A stretch of 64,000 bases of DNA, taken from NCBI GenBank assembly GCA_017428325.1, contig JAFRRA010000002.1:248001-312000 (forward strand), read 5' to 3'. The position numbers and the translations under genes were made by a program. The notes below the pieces were generated by a model that worked only from the letters and a program-made list of their open reading frames with translations, was not told where the DNA came from and did not search any database. Each line of letters begins with the position of its first letter. The stretch's first letter is position 1. This document shows positions 34,926 through 43,264 of the stretch, piece after piece. Source of the stretch: Bacteroidales bacterium. Its GTDB lineage: Bacteria; Bacteroidota; Bacteroidia; Bacteroidales; UBA932.

Positions 34926-36956
34926 ATGAGAATAGTGAGATTGGCGGCAATAGTGCTTGCCGCATTGGTTGTTATCTCCTGCAAAGGAGACAAACCGGAA
35001 TCTGAGATACTTAGCGTGAATCCGGCTACGCTTTCACTGATCCCGAACTCATCGGGGACAATAGATATAATCTCTAATGTTGCGTGGACGGTCACTGCTC
35101 CGGCGGGTTTTACAGCAAGCCCGACATCCGGCAGTAAAAACGGGACTGTTAAGGTTACGGCTGGCCCGTCTCCGATTTCAGGTTTCCTGAAGGTCCAGGG
35201 CAAGACCAAATCCGCAACGGTTTCCCTGTCTGCCGCCGAAGCTGATCTGGCACTTTCAGAAACGGGCGGAACGGTTTCTTACGAGGCAGGCAAGACGGTC
35301 TCTTTCCAGGTTATATGCAACGGAGACTGGAGCATAACCCTTCCGTCTCCGAAACCGGACTGGCTGACAGGCGTATCTCCCTTATCCGGAAGCAAGGACG
35401 CCACTGTAAACGTGACCACGGGACTGAACGGTGGAAAGACAAAACTTCAGACATTCCTGACGGTTAAATGCGGTAAGAAGACGGTCTATTATACAATCTC
35501 CAAGGAGCCTGCGCCGAATTTCGCTCCGACAAAGCCATCTAATCTCAAGCCTGCAGGCAGCAATGTGGAAACCATTACAACTTTCTCCTGGAACGCATCA
35601 ACGGACCAGAACGGAGACAAGATCACTTACACCGTATTGCTCTCCAAAGACAACAGCGACTGGATTTCTGCCGGAACAACGGAAAAGACATCGCTGATGA
35701 ACACAAAGGAGCTGGAAAAGAACACCAAATACTATTATAAGGTTGTCGCCGATGACGGATATGAAGGCGGAATGACGGAGAGCGATGTGATATCCTTCAA
35801 CACAGGCAGCACAAAGAGCGTCTGGGCAGACGGAGAGGTTAAGCAGTACAATGTAAATCCCGACGGCAGCATCACCGAGGTTCCTCTTGGATCGACCCCT
35901 AGACCGGTGAAGCTGATTTACACGGGAGACGGCTATACTCAGGACCTTTTCAATTACGGCGGCCAGTTCGACAAGGAAGTGGATGCCGGAATCAAGGCTT
36001 TGTTCGAGTATGAGCCTTATAAGTCTTACACAGACTACTTTACAATCTACAAGGTTGCCGCATATTCCAATGAGGCCGGAATGAGCACGGAAAATCCGTA
36101 TAAAGAGGTGGACACCAAATTCAAATGCACTTGGGAAGGAGGAAATTCTACCGGGATAGACTGTGATGATGAAGTGGTTATTGAATATGCTTCCAAGTGT
36201 CCTGGTATTAAGGGAAGTACTGAAGATGAGACCTGGGATAATATGACCTGGTGCCCTGTAAGCATCATTATAAATGCTAATGCATATGCCGGTACGAATT
36301 TATGGATGGGAGTCGATGGCGGCATGAAAATCATTTCCATTGCCATGACTCCTGCGCGGGAGCCTGGCGGCGGTTCCGCAAATACTCTCAGGCACGAGTT
36401 CGGCGGCCATGGTTTCGGACTTCTGGACGACGAGTACGTTTATTATTACACTCAGGCTCTGCCTCACGATGAAGAGGAAGATTACCGTTACTGGCAAGCT
36501 GCTGGTGCTCTCTGCAACACTTATGTTCCGGAGTGGAATACCGCTGAAAACACCTGGTATTCCGATCCTGAGCATTGCAACCTTTCCCTTACTCCAAAGG
36601 TGGAGGGCGTAAACTGGAATACGTTTGCTTCAAGAGACGATTACAAGGAAGCCAATATCAAACTCTTCTCCGGAAGCTCATATTACGGAAAGGGAATCTA
36701 CCGTTCCGAGTACACCAGCTGCATGGTGGACAACATTCCACATTACAACACCATCAGCCGCTGGAAGATCTACTGCAGAATCAAGATTACCGCAGGAGAG
36801 ACTCCAAGCCTGGAGGAATTCATGTCCAAGGATATGGACAGGTCCAACACCTATGCTTCAAGTGCTCCTGCAACCAAATCCGGCACAAGGATGAAGTGCA
36901 AGGGTCCGGTCCTGAAGAAATCCAGGCACTCCAAGCCCTACCGTTTAAGGCGTTAA
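34926..36956 (+). CDS. M64 metallopeptidase lipoprotein with BACON and fibronectin-like domains
   Basis: The start is the ATG at 34926, giving a lipoprotein signal MRIVRLAAIVLAALVVISCK with Cys19. Residues about 25-105 and 110-200 are two BACON-like Ig domains, about 205-300 a fibronectin-III-like domain (YKVVADDGYEGG), then the M64 peptidase domain with the zinc motif HEFGGHGFG near residue 489 and LLDDEY. M64 peptidases include an IgA-cleaving enzyme and are common in gut Bacteroidetes. BACON domains usually bind glycans or mucin. The enzyme would sit on the cell surface. The basic C-terminus (KKSRHSKPYRLRR) is unusual. Confidence 0.85.
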   Translation: MRIVRLAAIVLAALVVISCKGDKPESEILSVNPATLSLIPNSSGTIDIISNVAWTVTAPAGFTASPTSGSKNGTVKVTAGPSPISGFLKVQGKTKSATVSLSAAEADLALSETGGTVSYEAGKTVSFQVICNGDWSITLPSPKPDWLTGVSPLSGSKDATVNVTTGLNGGKTKLQTFLTVKCGKKTVYYTISKEPAPNFAPTKPSNLKPAGSNVETITTFSWNASTDQNGDKITYTVLLSKDNSDWISAGTTEKTSLMNTKELEKNTKYYYKVVADDGYEGGMTESDVISFNTGSTKSVWADGEVKQYNVNPDGSITEVPLGSTPRPVKLIYTGDGYTQDLFNYGGQFDKEVDAGIKALFEYEPYKSYTDYFTIYKVAAYSNEAGMSTENPYKEVDTKFKCTWEGGNSTGIDCDDEVVIEYASKCPGIKGSTEDETWDNMTWCPVSIIINANAYAGTNLWMGVDGGMKIISIAMTPAREPGGGSANTLRHEFGGHGFGLLDDEYVYYYTQALPHDEEEDYRYWQAAGALCNTYVPEWNTAENTWYSDPEHCNLSLTPKVEGVNWNTFASRDDYKEANIKLFSGSSYYGKGIYRSEYTSCMVDNIPHYNTISRWKIYCRIKITAGETPSLEEFMSKDMDRSNTYASSAPATKSGTRMKCKGPVLKKSRHSKPYRLRR

Positions 36957-36960
36957 ACAA

Positions 36961-36991
36961 AAAACGGATGGCCGAATGACCATCCGTTTTT
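36961..36991. terminator. Bidirectional terminator between M64 gene and tRNA-Asp
   Basis: An 11-bp perfect stem (36961-36971 with 36980-36990) has an 8-base loop. It has A-runs on the left and T-runs on the right, so it can end both the plus-strand gene and the minus-strand tRNA. Confidence 0.85.
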
Positions 36992-36992
36992 G

Positions 36993-37067
36993 CGGTGCGT
37001 ACGAGGCTCGAACTCGTGACCTCCTGCGTGACAGGCAGGCATTCTAACCAAACTGAACTAACGCACC
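36993..37067 (-). tRNA. tRNA-Asp (anticodon GTC)
   Basis: The 75-nt cloverleaf on the minus strand has the acceptor GGTGCGT/ACGCACC, a D-arm with AGTTTGGTTA, an anticodon loop CTGTCAC with GTC, and a T-arm with GAGTTCGAGCCTC. The discriminator is G. CCA is not encoded and must be added after transcription. Confidence 0.95.
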
Positions 37068-37120
37068 ATTCCGTTTTGGGAGTGCAAATATAGATATCTT
37101 TTTGGAATGTGCAAACGGTT

Positions 37121-37657
37121 TTAGGAAAAAAATGAAAAATGCACGTTCCCGTAATGCCGCTCCTTTTTGAAATGAGGATGGGCGGAAAAATCATAGTCTG
37201 CCCCGTGCTCCAGGATGAAATATCCCTGGCCGCTGAGGATAGGGGTTTCCCGGTTGAAAACCTTGTCCGGAAGGATATCGATACCCTCAAGTTTATATGG
37301 AGGATCGGCGAAGATGAAATCAAACTCGCGGTTGCAGATTTCAAGGAAGTCGAAGACGTTGCTGTGGACAGTGCGGATTTCTTTCAGTCCCAGGCTTTTG
37401 TGTGTCTTGCTTATGAAAGAGGCGTTTTTGCGGTTCATCTCCACGCAGATGGCTTCTTTCCCTCCTCTGGAGATAAACTCCGCGCTGATGCTGCCGGTTC
37501 CTCCGAAGAGGTCCAGGAGCGTGAACCCGTCCAGTTCATATTCACTTTCCAGGATGTTGAACAGTCCTTCCTTGGCAAAATCCGTGGTCGGCCTGGCGGG
37601 ATATCCTGCCGGCGGATTGATGGTCTTGCCTTTGAGTTTTCCTCCGATGATTCTCAT
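37121..37657 (-). CDS. rsmD: 16S rRNA (guanine966-N2)-methyltransferase
   Basis: The 178-residue enzyme begins MRIIGGKLKGK, the family start. It has the SAM-binding LLDLFGGTGSISAEF and the catalytic FIFADPPY motif for N2-guanine methylation, applied to 16S rRNA during small-subunit assembly. The length is normal. It follows the DUF3822-like gene by 28 bases on the minus strand, a common Bacteroidetes pairing. Confidence 0.92.
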   Translation of the reverse strand: MRIIGGKLKGKTINPPAGYPARPTTDFAKEGLFNILESEYELDGFTLLDLFGGTGSISAEFISRGGKEAICVEMNRKNASFISKTHKSLGLKEIRTVHSNVFDFLEICNREFDFIFADPPYKLEGIDILPDKVFNRETPILSGQGYFILEHGADYDFSAHPHFKKERHYGNVHFSFFS

Positions 37658-37685
37658 AGATGCGGAATTCTACAGACAGGCTCGC

Positions 37686-38192
37686 CTACATGCAGATTTT
37701 AATATCCTTTATATAGGAGCGAAGCATCTGGAGCTGTGAGTCGTCTGTCCTGCCTATCAGGTTCACTGTTGTCTGCTGCGGATTGATCTGGCTTTTGTTC
37801 AGGAGTTCCAGCATATAGTAAACGGCTGTGGGGAAATCTACCGTATGATAGCTGTTGGCGGTAATCAGCCTGTCTCCCTCTGCAAGCAGGATGCAGGTTT
37901 TCTTTCTGTCTATGTCAAAATCCAGGATAAGCTTATTGTGGTCTTTGATGGCGGCAAGGTCCTTAAGGTGCCTGAATACAGTAGGCAACACTCCCGATGA
38001 AGGGCTTATGGACCTGCCTGAGCCCTCCCAACTGTAAACCAGCACTGCAGAATACTGTGGAACGGCAACAGAAAAAACTTCTGCATCTTTTTCCGCAGGG
38101 AAAAGGGTGCAGAAGATATTTTCCTGGTTTTTCCTGTCAGCAAAGCCTTCAGGTACCAGCGTGAACAATGATGTCGGGGAATAGTCAGCCAT
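37686..38192 (-). CDS. DUF3822-like conserved protein (short form)
   Basis: The 168-residue protein is next to rsmD, where Bacteroidetes usually carry a DUF3822 gene of about 270 residues with an actin/ASKHA-like fold. Seen here are the later parts: VPQYSAVLVYSWEG, LILDFDIDRKKTCILLAEGDRL, and TVNLIGRTDDSQL. The N-terminal third of the family seems missing or strongly changed, so this may be a shortened form. Its ATG overlaps the stop of the upstream gene by one base. Function unknown. Confidence 0.55.
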   Translation of the reverse strand: MADYSPTSLFTLVPEGFADRKNQENIFCTLFPAEKDAEVFSVAVPQYSAVLVYSWEGSGRSISPSSGVLPTVFRHLKDLAAIKDHNKLILDFDIDRKKTCILLAEGDRLITANSYHTVDFPTAVYYMLELLNKSQINPQQTTVNLIGRTDDSQLQMLRSYIKDIKICM

Positions 38193-38878
38193 TATTCCCA
38201 GTTACCGGCGTTGTTGTTAGGAGCGTCGATGCTTCCAACCTTCAGGCCTGGGAACTTGTTCATCTTGTCTTTCTCGCAGTTGAGGTTAACAAGAAGCTGG
38301 TGATCCATACCCTTAAGCAGATCGTTGAACGGGATAGTTGCCTCAAACAGAGGGACATCCACGCCGGAAACCTGCTTTACTATACTCTTGAGACCAATCT
38401 TGGCACCATCAGAGAAAGGAATGTCTGCAAGATGGTCTATATTGAAATCTTCTCTCTTGAGAAGTGTGTCCTTTACAGGTATTTCGCTCTTGATGGAGAA
38501 TACAAGATTCTTGTCCCCTTTCTTGTAGAGCTCGTAAAGATCCTTGTCAGTGAGCTTGTTCCTCTTGTTGGCGTTCCTTACTGCTTCAGTATGGGCTACC
38601 ATTGCAGAGTCGTTGACTGAACCAATCTGCATGTTGATTATCATCTTGTCATTCTTGTAGAAATCTGCCAGAGAATCCAGTGTGGAAGCGAATTTGCCGT
38701 ACTTGTTCTTGTAGGCAACCTGAAGATCGCGGATGTCTTTCAGTTTCTGAATTCCAACCTGCTCTCTTGCAGCTCTTTCTTCGTTGAATTTGATAGGTTT
38801 CATTACGCCCTTTACAATCAGGTATCCGAGGAGGATAATGATGATAGGGAGAATAACAATAGTAAATAGCTTTTTCAT
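38192..38878 (-). CDS. Conserved single-TM protein of unknown function
   Basis: The start is the ATG at 38878 (MKKLFTIVILPIIIILLGYL); the frame extends upstream into an A/T-rich stretch. The 228-residue protein has one N-terminal membrane helix (residues 4-27), then a helix EERAAREQVGIQKLKDIRDLQ and LQVAYKNKYGKFASTL, which recalls the pilin/pseudopilin N-terminal arrangement of a helix followed by Y-x-x-K-x-G-x-F. The rest is a soluble periplasmic domain. It is first in a three-gene minus-strand set with the DUF3822-like gene and rsmD. I do not recognise a function. Confidence 0.6.
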   Translation of the reverse strand: MKKLFTIVILPIIIILLGYLIVKGVMKPIKFNEERAAREQVGIQKLKDIRDLQVAYKNKYGKFASTLDSLADFYKNDKMIINMQIGSVNDSAMVAHTEAVRNANKRNKLTDKDLYELYKKGDKNLVFSIKSEIPVKDTLLKREDFNIDHLADIPFSDGAKIGLKSIVKQVSGVDVPLFEATIPFNDLLKGMDHQLLVNLNCEKDKMNKFPGLKVGSIDAPNNNAGNWE

Positions 38879-38955
38879 ATTTGTGTTTCTTATTATCCGT
38901 ATAAGTTTAACAAGGACAAAAATAAAAAAAATCTTCTCATCAAGCAATATATTTT

Positions 38956-38963
38956 TAATTTTG
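38956..38963 (+). promoter_or_regulatory. -7 promoter box for DHH phosphoesterase gene
   Basis: TAATTTTG matches TAnnTTTG and ends 15 bases before the ATG at 38979. Confidence 0.45.
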
Positions 38964-38978
38964 TCTTTCGTTTGAATT

Positions 38979-40019
38979 ATGACTATAGATCCGAAAATAG
39001 CCGGGAGATTCTGCGAAATGCTCCTTCCGGCAAAGAAAATAGCAATAGTTGGCCATCATAATCCGGATGGAGACTGCATAGGCTGCATAACCGGCATGAA
39101 GGCCTGGCTGGAAAGCTTCTACAAGGATAGGGGACAGGTTTCCGTTTCTGCTGTTGTTCCCAACCATATTCCATATTATCTGATGTTTATGGGAGGAGCT
39201 GATTCAGTGATTCTGTATTCGGATAGTCCGGACCGGGCCAAGGCGGCCTTGGAGGAGGCTGATGTCGTAATTTGCATGGACCTGAACTCCTTATCCAGGA
39301 CAGAGGAGCTGGCGGATATGATCAGGAATGGCCGGTGCACAAAGATAATGATAGACCATCACCCGTTCCCTGAGCAGTTTGCGGATCTGACAATATCGGA
39401 TACCGAGGTTTCCAGTGCCGCGGAACTTACCTGGTGGCTTCTTTCCGAGGCTTCCCGCCAAAGCGGGACGGAGATTACGGAAACCTGCAGGGAATCTCTG
39501 TACACGGGAATGATGACAGATACGAATAATTTCTGCAATTCCCTCTTCCCGTCAACTTTCCTTATGGCTGCCCAGATATCAGAGGCTGGAATAGATATAG
39601 ACAAGATCCAGATGGAGATTATGAACAGCTATTCCGAGGACAGGATGAGGCTTATGGGGCTTATGCTGCAGGAAAAGATGAGGCTTTTCCCTGACTTGAA
39701 AGCCGCTGTAATGGTTTTGGACCAGCAGACCAAGGACAAATACAACTATAGGGAGGGAGATTCCGAAGGTTTCGTGAATTTGCCCCTTAAGGTAAAGGAA
39801 GTGGAAATTTCTGCCCTGTTCACGCAGGGGAATGGATTTATTAAAGTATCTTTGCGGAGCAAGGGAGCCGTTTCCGTGAACCGGCTCTGCCGTTTGTTCT
39901 TCAATGGTGGCGGTCACGAGAGGGCTGCCGGCGGCCGTCTCTATGACGTGGCTGTGGAGGACGTTGAGAATTACTTCGAGAGGTCTCTGAGGCTGTTCCT
40001 GGGAGGTTTCTCGGCATAA
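38979..40019 (+). CDS. DHH-family phosphoesterase (NrnA-like nanoRNase / pAp phosphatase)
   Basis: The 346-residue protein has the DHH motifs in order: HHNPDGDCIG (residues about 24-33), VICMDLNSLSR, the name-giving DHH in MIDHHPFPEQF and MMTDTNNF, then the DHHA1 domain ending GGGHERAAGG. The family hydrolyses very short RNAs, pAp or cyclic dinucleotide breakdown products with Mn2+. NrnA from other bacteria is the nearest match by length and motifs. Which substrate dominates cannot be told. Confidence 0.88.
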   Translation: MTIDPKIAGRFCEMLLPAKKIAIVGHHNPDGDCIGCITGMKAWLESFYKDRGQVSVSAVVPNHIPYYLMFMGGADSVILYSDSPDRAKAALEEADVVICMDLNSLSRTEELADMIRNGRCTKIMIDHHPFPEQFADLTISDTEVSSAAELTWWLLSEASRQSGTEITETCRESLYTGMMTDTNNFCNSLFPSTFLMAAQISEAGIDIDKIQMEIMNSYSEDRMRLMGLMLQEKMRLFPDLKAAVMVLDQQTKDKYNYREGDSEGFVNLPLKVKEVEISALFTQGNGFIKVSLRSKGAVSVNRLCRLFFNGGGHERAAGGRLYDVAVEDVENYFERSLRLFLGGFSA

Positions 40020-40042
40020 GTTTTGATTACTGGACTGTAGGT

Positions 40043-40561
40043 ATGGGTAAGAGATTTCTGATATTGTGCGTTGCGGCTCTTCTGGCTGTCTGCTGTGACA
40101 AGGAGGACCGCAAGAATACTTATGCCAATCAGGAAGCTCTGATAGACAGCTATATATCATCGCTGAGCTCAGACTATGAGGTTGTTTATAATGGCGGCGT
40201 GGTGAGAGTGATACTGGAAGAGGGCTCTTCTTCCGAGACGGCAAAAAGCGGGGATTCCCTGTATTTCCATTACAGCGGATATGTTTTTTCCAGGGGTAAG
40301 GGCTCCCTTTTTGCTACAAATGACAAAGAAGTTGCCGAGGATGCCGGCTTTGTCACCGATGGAAAGGCTTTTGGCGTTAGGCTGGGCCATTCAGCGATGG
40401 TGGAGGGCCTGAAGAAAGGCCTGGAAGGAGTGAAGACAGGTGAGCACTGCTATATAATCTTTTCTGCCAGATATGGTTATGGCAATCAGATCATGAACAC
40501 GCTTCCTAAGCTTACGCCACTTCTGTTTGAGATGAAGATAGACAGGATTGTAAAGAATTGA
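40043..40561 (+). CDS. FKBP-type peptidyl-prolyl isomerase, probable lipoprotein
   Basis: The 172-residue protein has a short signal ending LLAVCCDK, with Cys17 or Cys18 as the lipidation site. The FKBP fold is visible in SGDSLYFHYSGYVF, the loop AFGVRLGHSAMVEGLKKGL and ARYGYGNQ. It would speed proline isomerisation in periplasmic or surface protein folding. It is followed after 19 bases by a second, longer FKBP-like lipoprotein. Its start is 23 bases behind the DHH gene, so they may share a transcript. Confidence 0.8.
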   Translation: MGKRFLILCVAALLAVCCDKEDRKNTYANQEALIDSYISSLSSDYEVVYNGGVVRVILEEGSSSETAKSGDSLYFHYSGYVFSRGKGSLFATNDKEVAEDAGFVTDGKAFGVRLGHSAMVEGLKKGLEGVKTGEHCYIIFSARYGYGNQIMNTLPKLTPLLFEMKIDRIVKN

Positions 40562-40580
40562 CAAATAGTATAGTTTAAAT

Positions 40581-41672
40581 ATGAGTATCAAGCTGAGATT
40601 TTCTCTTCTGACGGTTGCGTTCCTTGCTATTGTAGGCTGCGCCAAAGAGAAAGATATTACAGACAGGGAGGTTCAGGAGAAGATTCTGGATGCCTATATC
40701 CAGGTAAATTGCCCTTCCGCACAGAAATTGTCATCCGGACTTACCATTATTAGCCTGAATCCCGGCACAGGACCGATTGCTCCAGGAACCAACGACGGAA
40801 TTTATATCCATTACAACACATATAATCTTGACGGCATTTGCCAGAGTACTACAGATTCTGTTAAAGCCAGGATGCTGGGGACATATGATCCGGCAGTCTA
40901 CTACGGACCATCTCTTTTTATCCTCAATACATCCATCACTACCGGAATGAAGGAACTTCTCGGAAAACTTCACGAGGGTGGCAGTGCTACCGCTATAATT
41001 CCGCCTTGGCTCACGACCAACGGCTTGTCTACATCCGGCTATTCCAATGCCGGACAGCAGTCAGCGGTAAATATGCTCTATGAGATTAAAGCCGGCATTG
41101 TAATTGACGATGTGGAGAAATTCCAGAAAGATTCTCTGGAGAGCTATTCAAGACGCTACTTCTCTCCAAAGATAGATTCTACCGTTCTGGGCTGGTATTT
41201 CCGTAACTTTACCCATCCTGACGGAATTCCTGCAGCAGATACGGTTGTTGCAGGGGACGATGTTGGAATATGGTATGTCGGCCGTCTTCTTGACGGTTAC
41301 GTGTTTGACACTAATATCAGGGATACTGCAAAAAAATACAGGATTTTTGACGCTTCAAACGACTATGAGCCGCTAAGTGTTACTATGAGGGAGACATTCC
41401 AGTCTATGACAACTTACGGGTCAAGCGCCACGAGTTCAGACAACACTATTTCTACAGGCGGAACAGAGTCCCTGATTCTTGGTTTCGTAAGGGCTGTCAA
41501 GAGCATGACATATGCTGACAGGGCAACTACATTCTTCATGTCAGGTCTCGGATATGGCGCGGATGGAAACATGAGTTCCGGTAAGGGTGTTCCTGAGTAT
41601 GCAATGCTTAGGTTTGATATGTGGCTCGCGCATCCAGACGACACCAAGTTCCCTCCAACGAAAACGAAATAG
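40581..41672 (+). CDS. FKBP-like lipoprotein with two isomerase-like domains
   Basis: The 363-residue protein has a lipoprotein signal ending IVGCAK (Cys20). Two FKBP-like modules are visible. The first (about residues 50-175) has GIYIHYNTYNLDG, TGMKELLGKLHEGGSA and a degenerate flap. The second (about 195-350) has DDVGIWYVGRLLDGYVFDTN and SLILGFVRAVKSM. Several aromatic residues of the FKBP active site are changed, so catalysis may be weak and a chaperone role is possible. It is the second gene of an FKBP pair. Confidence 0.72.
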   Translation: MSIKLRFSLLTVAFLAIVGCAKEKDITDREVQEKILDAYIQVNCPSAQKLSSGLTIISLNPGTGPIAPGTNDGIYIHYNTYNLDGICQSTTDSVKARMLGTYDPAVYYGPSLFILNTSITTGMKELLGKLHEGGSATAIIPPWLTTNGLSTSGYSNAGQQSAVNMLYEIKAGIVIDDVEKFQKDSLESYSRRYFSPKIDSTVLGWYFRNFTHPDGIPAADTVVAGDDVGIWYVGRLLDGYVFDTNIRDTAKKYRIFDASNDYEPLSVTMRETFQSMTTYGSSATSSDNTISTGGTESLILGFVRAVKSMTYADRATTFFMSGLGYGADGNMSSGKGVPEYAMLRFDMWLAHPDDTKFPPTKTK

Positions 41673-41690
41673 AATATACCTCTCAGCGAT

Positions 41691-42488
41691 ATGGAAACAA
41701 AGAGAGAAAGGGAGCTGGCGGCCTTTGAAAGGCTGCTGGACGTTATGGATACGGTCCGCGAGAAATGCCCTTGGGACCACAAGCAGACTCTGGAAACACT
41801 CCGTCCCCAGACAATAGAGGAAACCTACGAACTTTCTGACGCTATCATGAAGAAGGATATGTTCAATATCTGCAAGGAGCTTGGAGACCTTCTGCTTCAC
41901 GTGGTCTTCTATGCCAAGATAGGAAAGGAACAGGGAGAGTTTGACATTGCGGATGTTTGCAACAAACTGTGCGACAAGTTGATATACCGTCATCCGCACA
42001 TTTACGGAAATGTTCAGGTAAAGAATGCGGAAGAGGTTGTGGGCAACTGGGAACAGTTAAAGACCAGGGAAAAGGACGGGAACAAGAGCGTCCTGAGCGG
42101 AGTTCCGGAATCTCTTCCTAGCGTCATCAAGGCGTACCGCATCCAGGAGAAGGCACGCGCCGTGGGATTCGACTGGGAGAAGAAAGAGGATGTGTGGAAC
42201 AAGGTCGCCGAAGAGTTTTCTGAATTCAAGGAGGCTCTTGGAAAGGGCGGAAAGGAGGCTCAGGAGGAGCTCGGCGATTTCCTTTTCTCCGTAATCAATG
42301 CCGCAAGGCTCTACGACATAGATCCTGACACTGCCCTGGAGGATACCTGCTCAAAGTTCCGCCGTCGTTTCGGATATCTGGAGGAGAATACCATAAAGCA
42401 GGGTAAATCCCTTAAGGATATGACACTGGCCCAGATGGACAAGTACTGGGACAAGGCCAAGGAACTCGAAAGGAAAGGCGAACTCTAA
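41691..42488 (+). CDS. mazG: Nucleoside triphosphate pyrophosphohydrolase
   Basis: The 265-residue protein has two MazG repeats, each with the E-E-x-x-E...E-x-x-D metal motif: ETYELSDAIMKKD with CKELGDLLLHV, and VAEEFSEFKEAL with QEELGDFLFSV. The family degrades non-canonical or excess NTPs to NMP and pyrophosphate. The start ATG at 41691 is immediately preceded by the 9-mer CTCAGCGAT. Its stop overlaps the tcdA start (TAATG). Confidence 0.93.
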   Translation: METKRERELAAFERLLDVMDTVREKCPWDHKQTLETLRPQTIEETYELSDAIMKKDMFNICKELGDLLLHVVFYAKIGKEQGEFDIADVCNKLCDKLIYRHPHIYGNVQVKNAEEVVGNWEQLKTREKDGNKSVLSGVPESLPSVIKAYRIQEKARAVGFDWEKKEDVWNKVAEEFSEFKEALGKGGKEAQEELGDFLFSVINAARLYDIDPDTALEDTCSKFRRRFGYLEENTIKQGKSLKDMTLAQMDKYWDKAKELERKGEL

Positions 42489-43228
42489 TGGAAGATTTCA
42501 GGGAAAGGACGATTCTCCAGGTTGGAGAAGAGGGGATGGCTCTCCTGTCCTCTTCCCGGGTGGCTGTCATCGGCCTGGGCGGAGTGGGGGCGATGGCTGC
42601 GGAGATGGTTGCCAGGGCCGGGGTCGGAAAGATAATTGTCGCCGATGCAGATGTCTATTCCATAACCAACAAGAACAGGCAGATAGCCGCCTTTGACTCT
42701 ACACTCGGAAAAAAGAAGGCGGAGGTCATCCGCCAGAGACTTCTTGACATTAATCCTGACCTGGATATAATAGCCGTTGACGAGTATCTTACTGAGGAGA
42801 ACATTTCTTCCGCGCTGCCTCTTCTGGACAGAGGCGGAGCCCCTTTCGTGGATTATGTCATTGATGCCATAGATACGATGGCTCCGAAGATTGCGCTGAT
42901 CAAATTCTGCGTTGACCACAAGATTCCGCTTGTCAGTTCGATGGGAGCGGGTGCAAAGTGGGATGCCACCAAGGTTCGCCTGGCGGATATCAGCAAGTCC
43001 TTCAACTGTCCTCTGGCCTATATGCTGAGAAAGCGTCTCAGGAAAGTCGGCATCTCAAAAGGCTTCCAGGCTGTCTTCTCGGAGGAATTGCCGATAAAGG
43101 AAGCTATAGTCCCTTTCGAGGAGAGAAATCACAAGAGCCGTGCGGGTACGGTTTCCTATCTCCCGGCCGTCTTCGGGTGTGTCTGCGCCCAGGCTGCAAT
43201 CAAATCGATTTTGAAGCTTGAGGTATAA
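42488..43228 (+). CDS. tcdA: tRNA threonylcarbamoyladenosine dehydratase (TcdA, E1/ThiF-like)
   Basis: The 246-residue protein has an E1-like fold: the nucleotide motif VIGLGGVGAMAAEM, ADADVYSITNKNRQ, and RLLDINPD. This order is typical of TcdA (CsdL), which uses ATP to convert t6A37 of tRNA to its cyclic form. YVIDAIDTMAPKIALI is also characteristic. No partner CsdA/CsdE genes are nearby. It overlaps mazG by one base. Confidence 0.85.
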   Translation: MEDFRERTILQVGEEGMALLSSSRVAVIGLGGVGAMAAEMVARAGVGKIIVADADVYSITNKNRQIAAFDSTLGKKKAEVIRQRLLDINPDLDIIAVDEYLTEENISSALPLLDRGGAPFVDYVIDAIDTMAPKIALIKFCVDHKIPLVSSMGAGAKWDATKVRLADISKSFNCPLAYMLRKRLRKVGISKGFQAVFSEELPIKEAIVPFEERNHKSRAGTVSYLPAVFGCVCAQAAIKSILKLEV

Positions 43229-43232
43229 TTGC

Positions 43233-43256
43233 TAAATTTGCAGACTTTGCAAATTT
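43233..43256 (+). promoter_or_regulatory. -7 box overlapped by an inverted repeat, upstream of GNAT-like gene
   Basis: TAAATTTG (43233-43240) matches TAnnTTTG. AAATTTGCA (43234-43242) and TGCAAATTT (43248-43256) form a 9-bp dyad with a 5-base spacer over the box and the expected start of transcription. It could be an operator. The ATG is at 43265. Confidence 0.4.
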
Positions 43257-43264
43257 GGACAATT

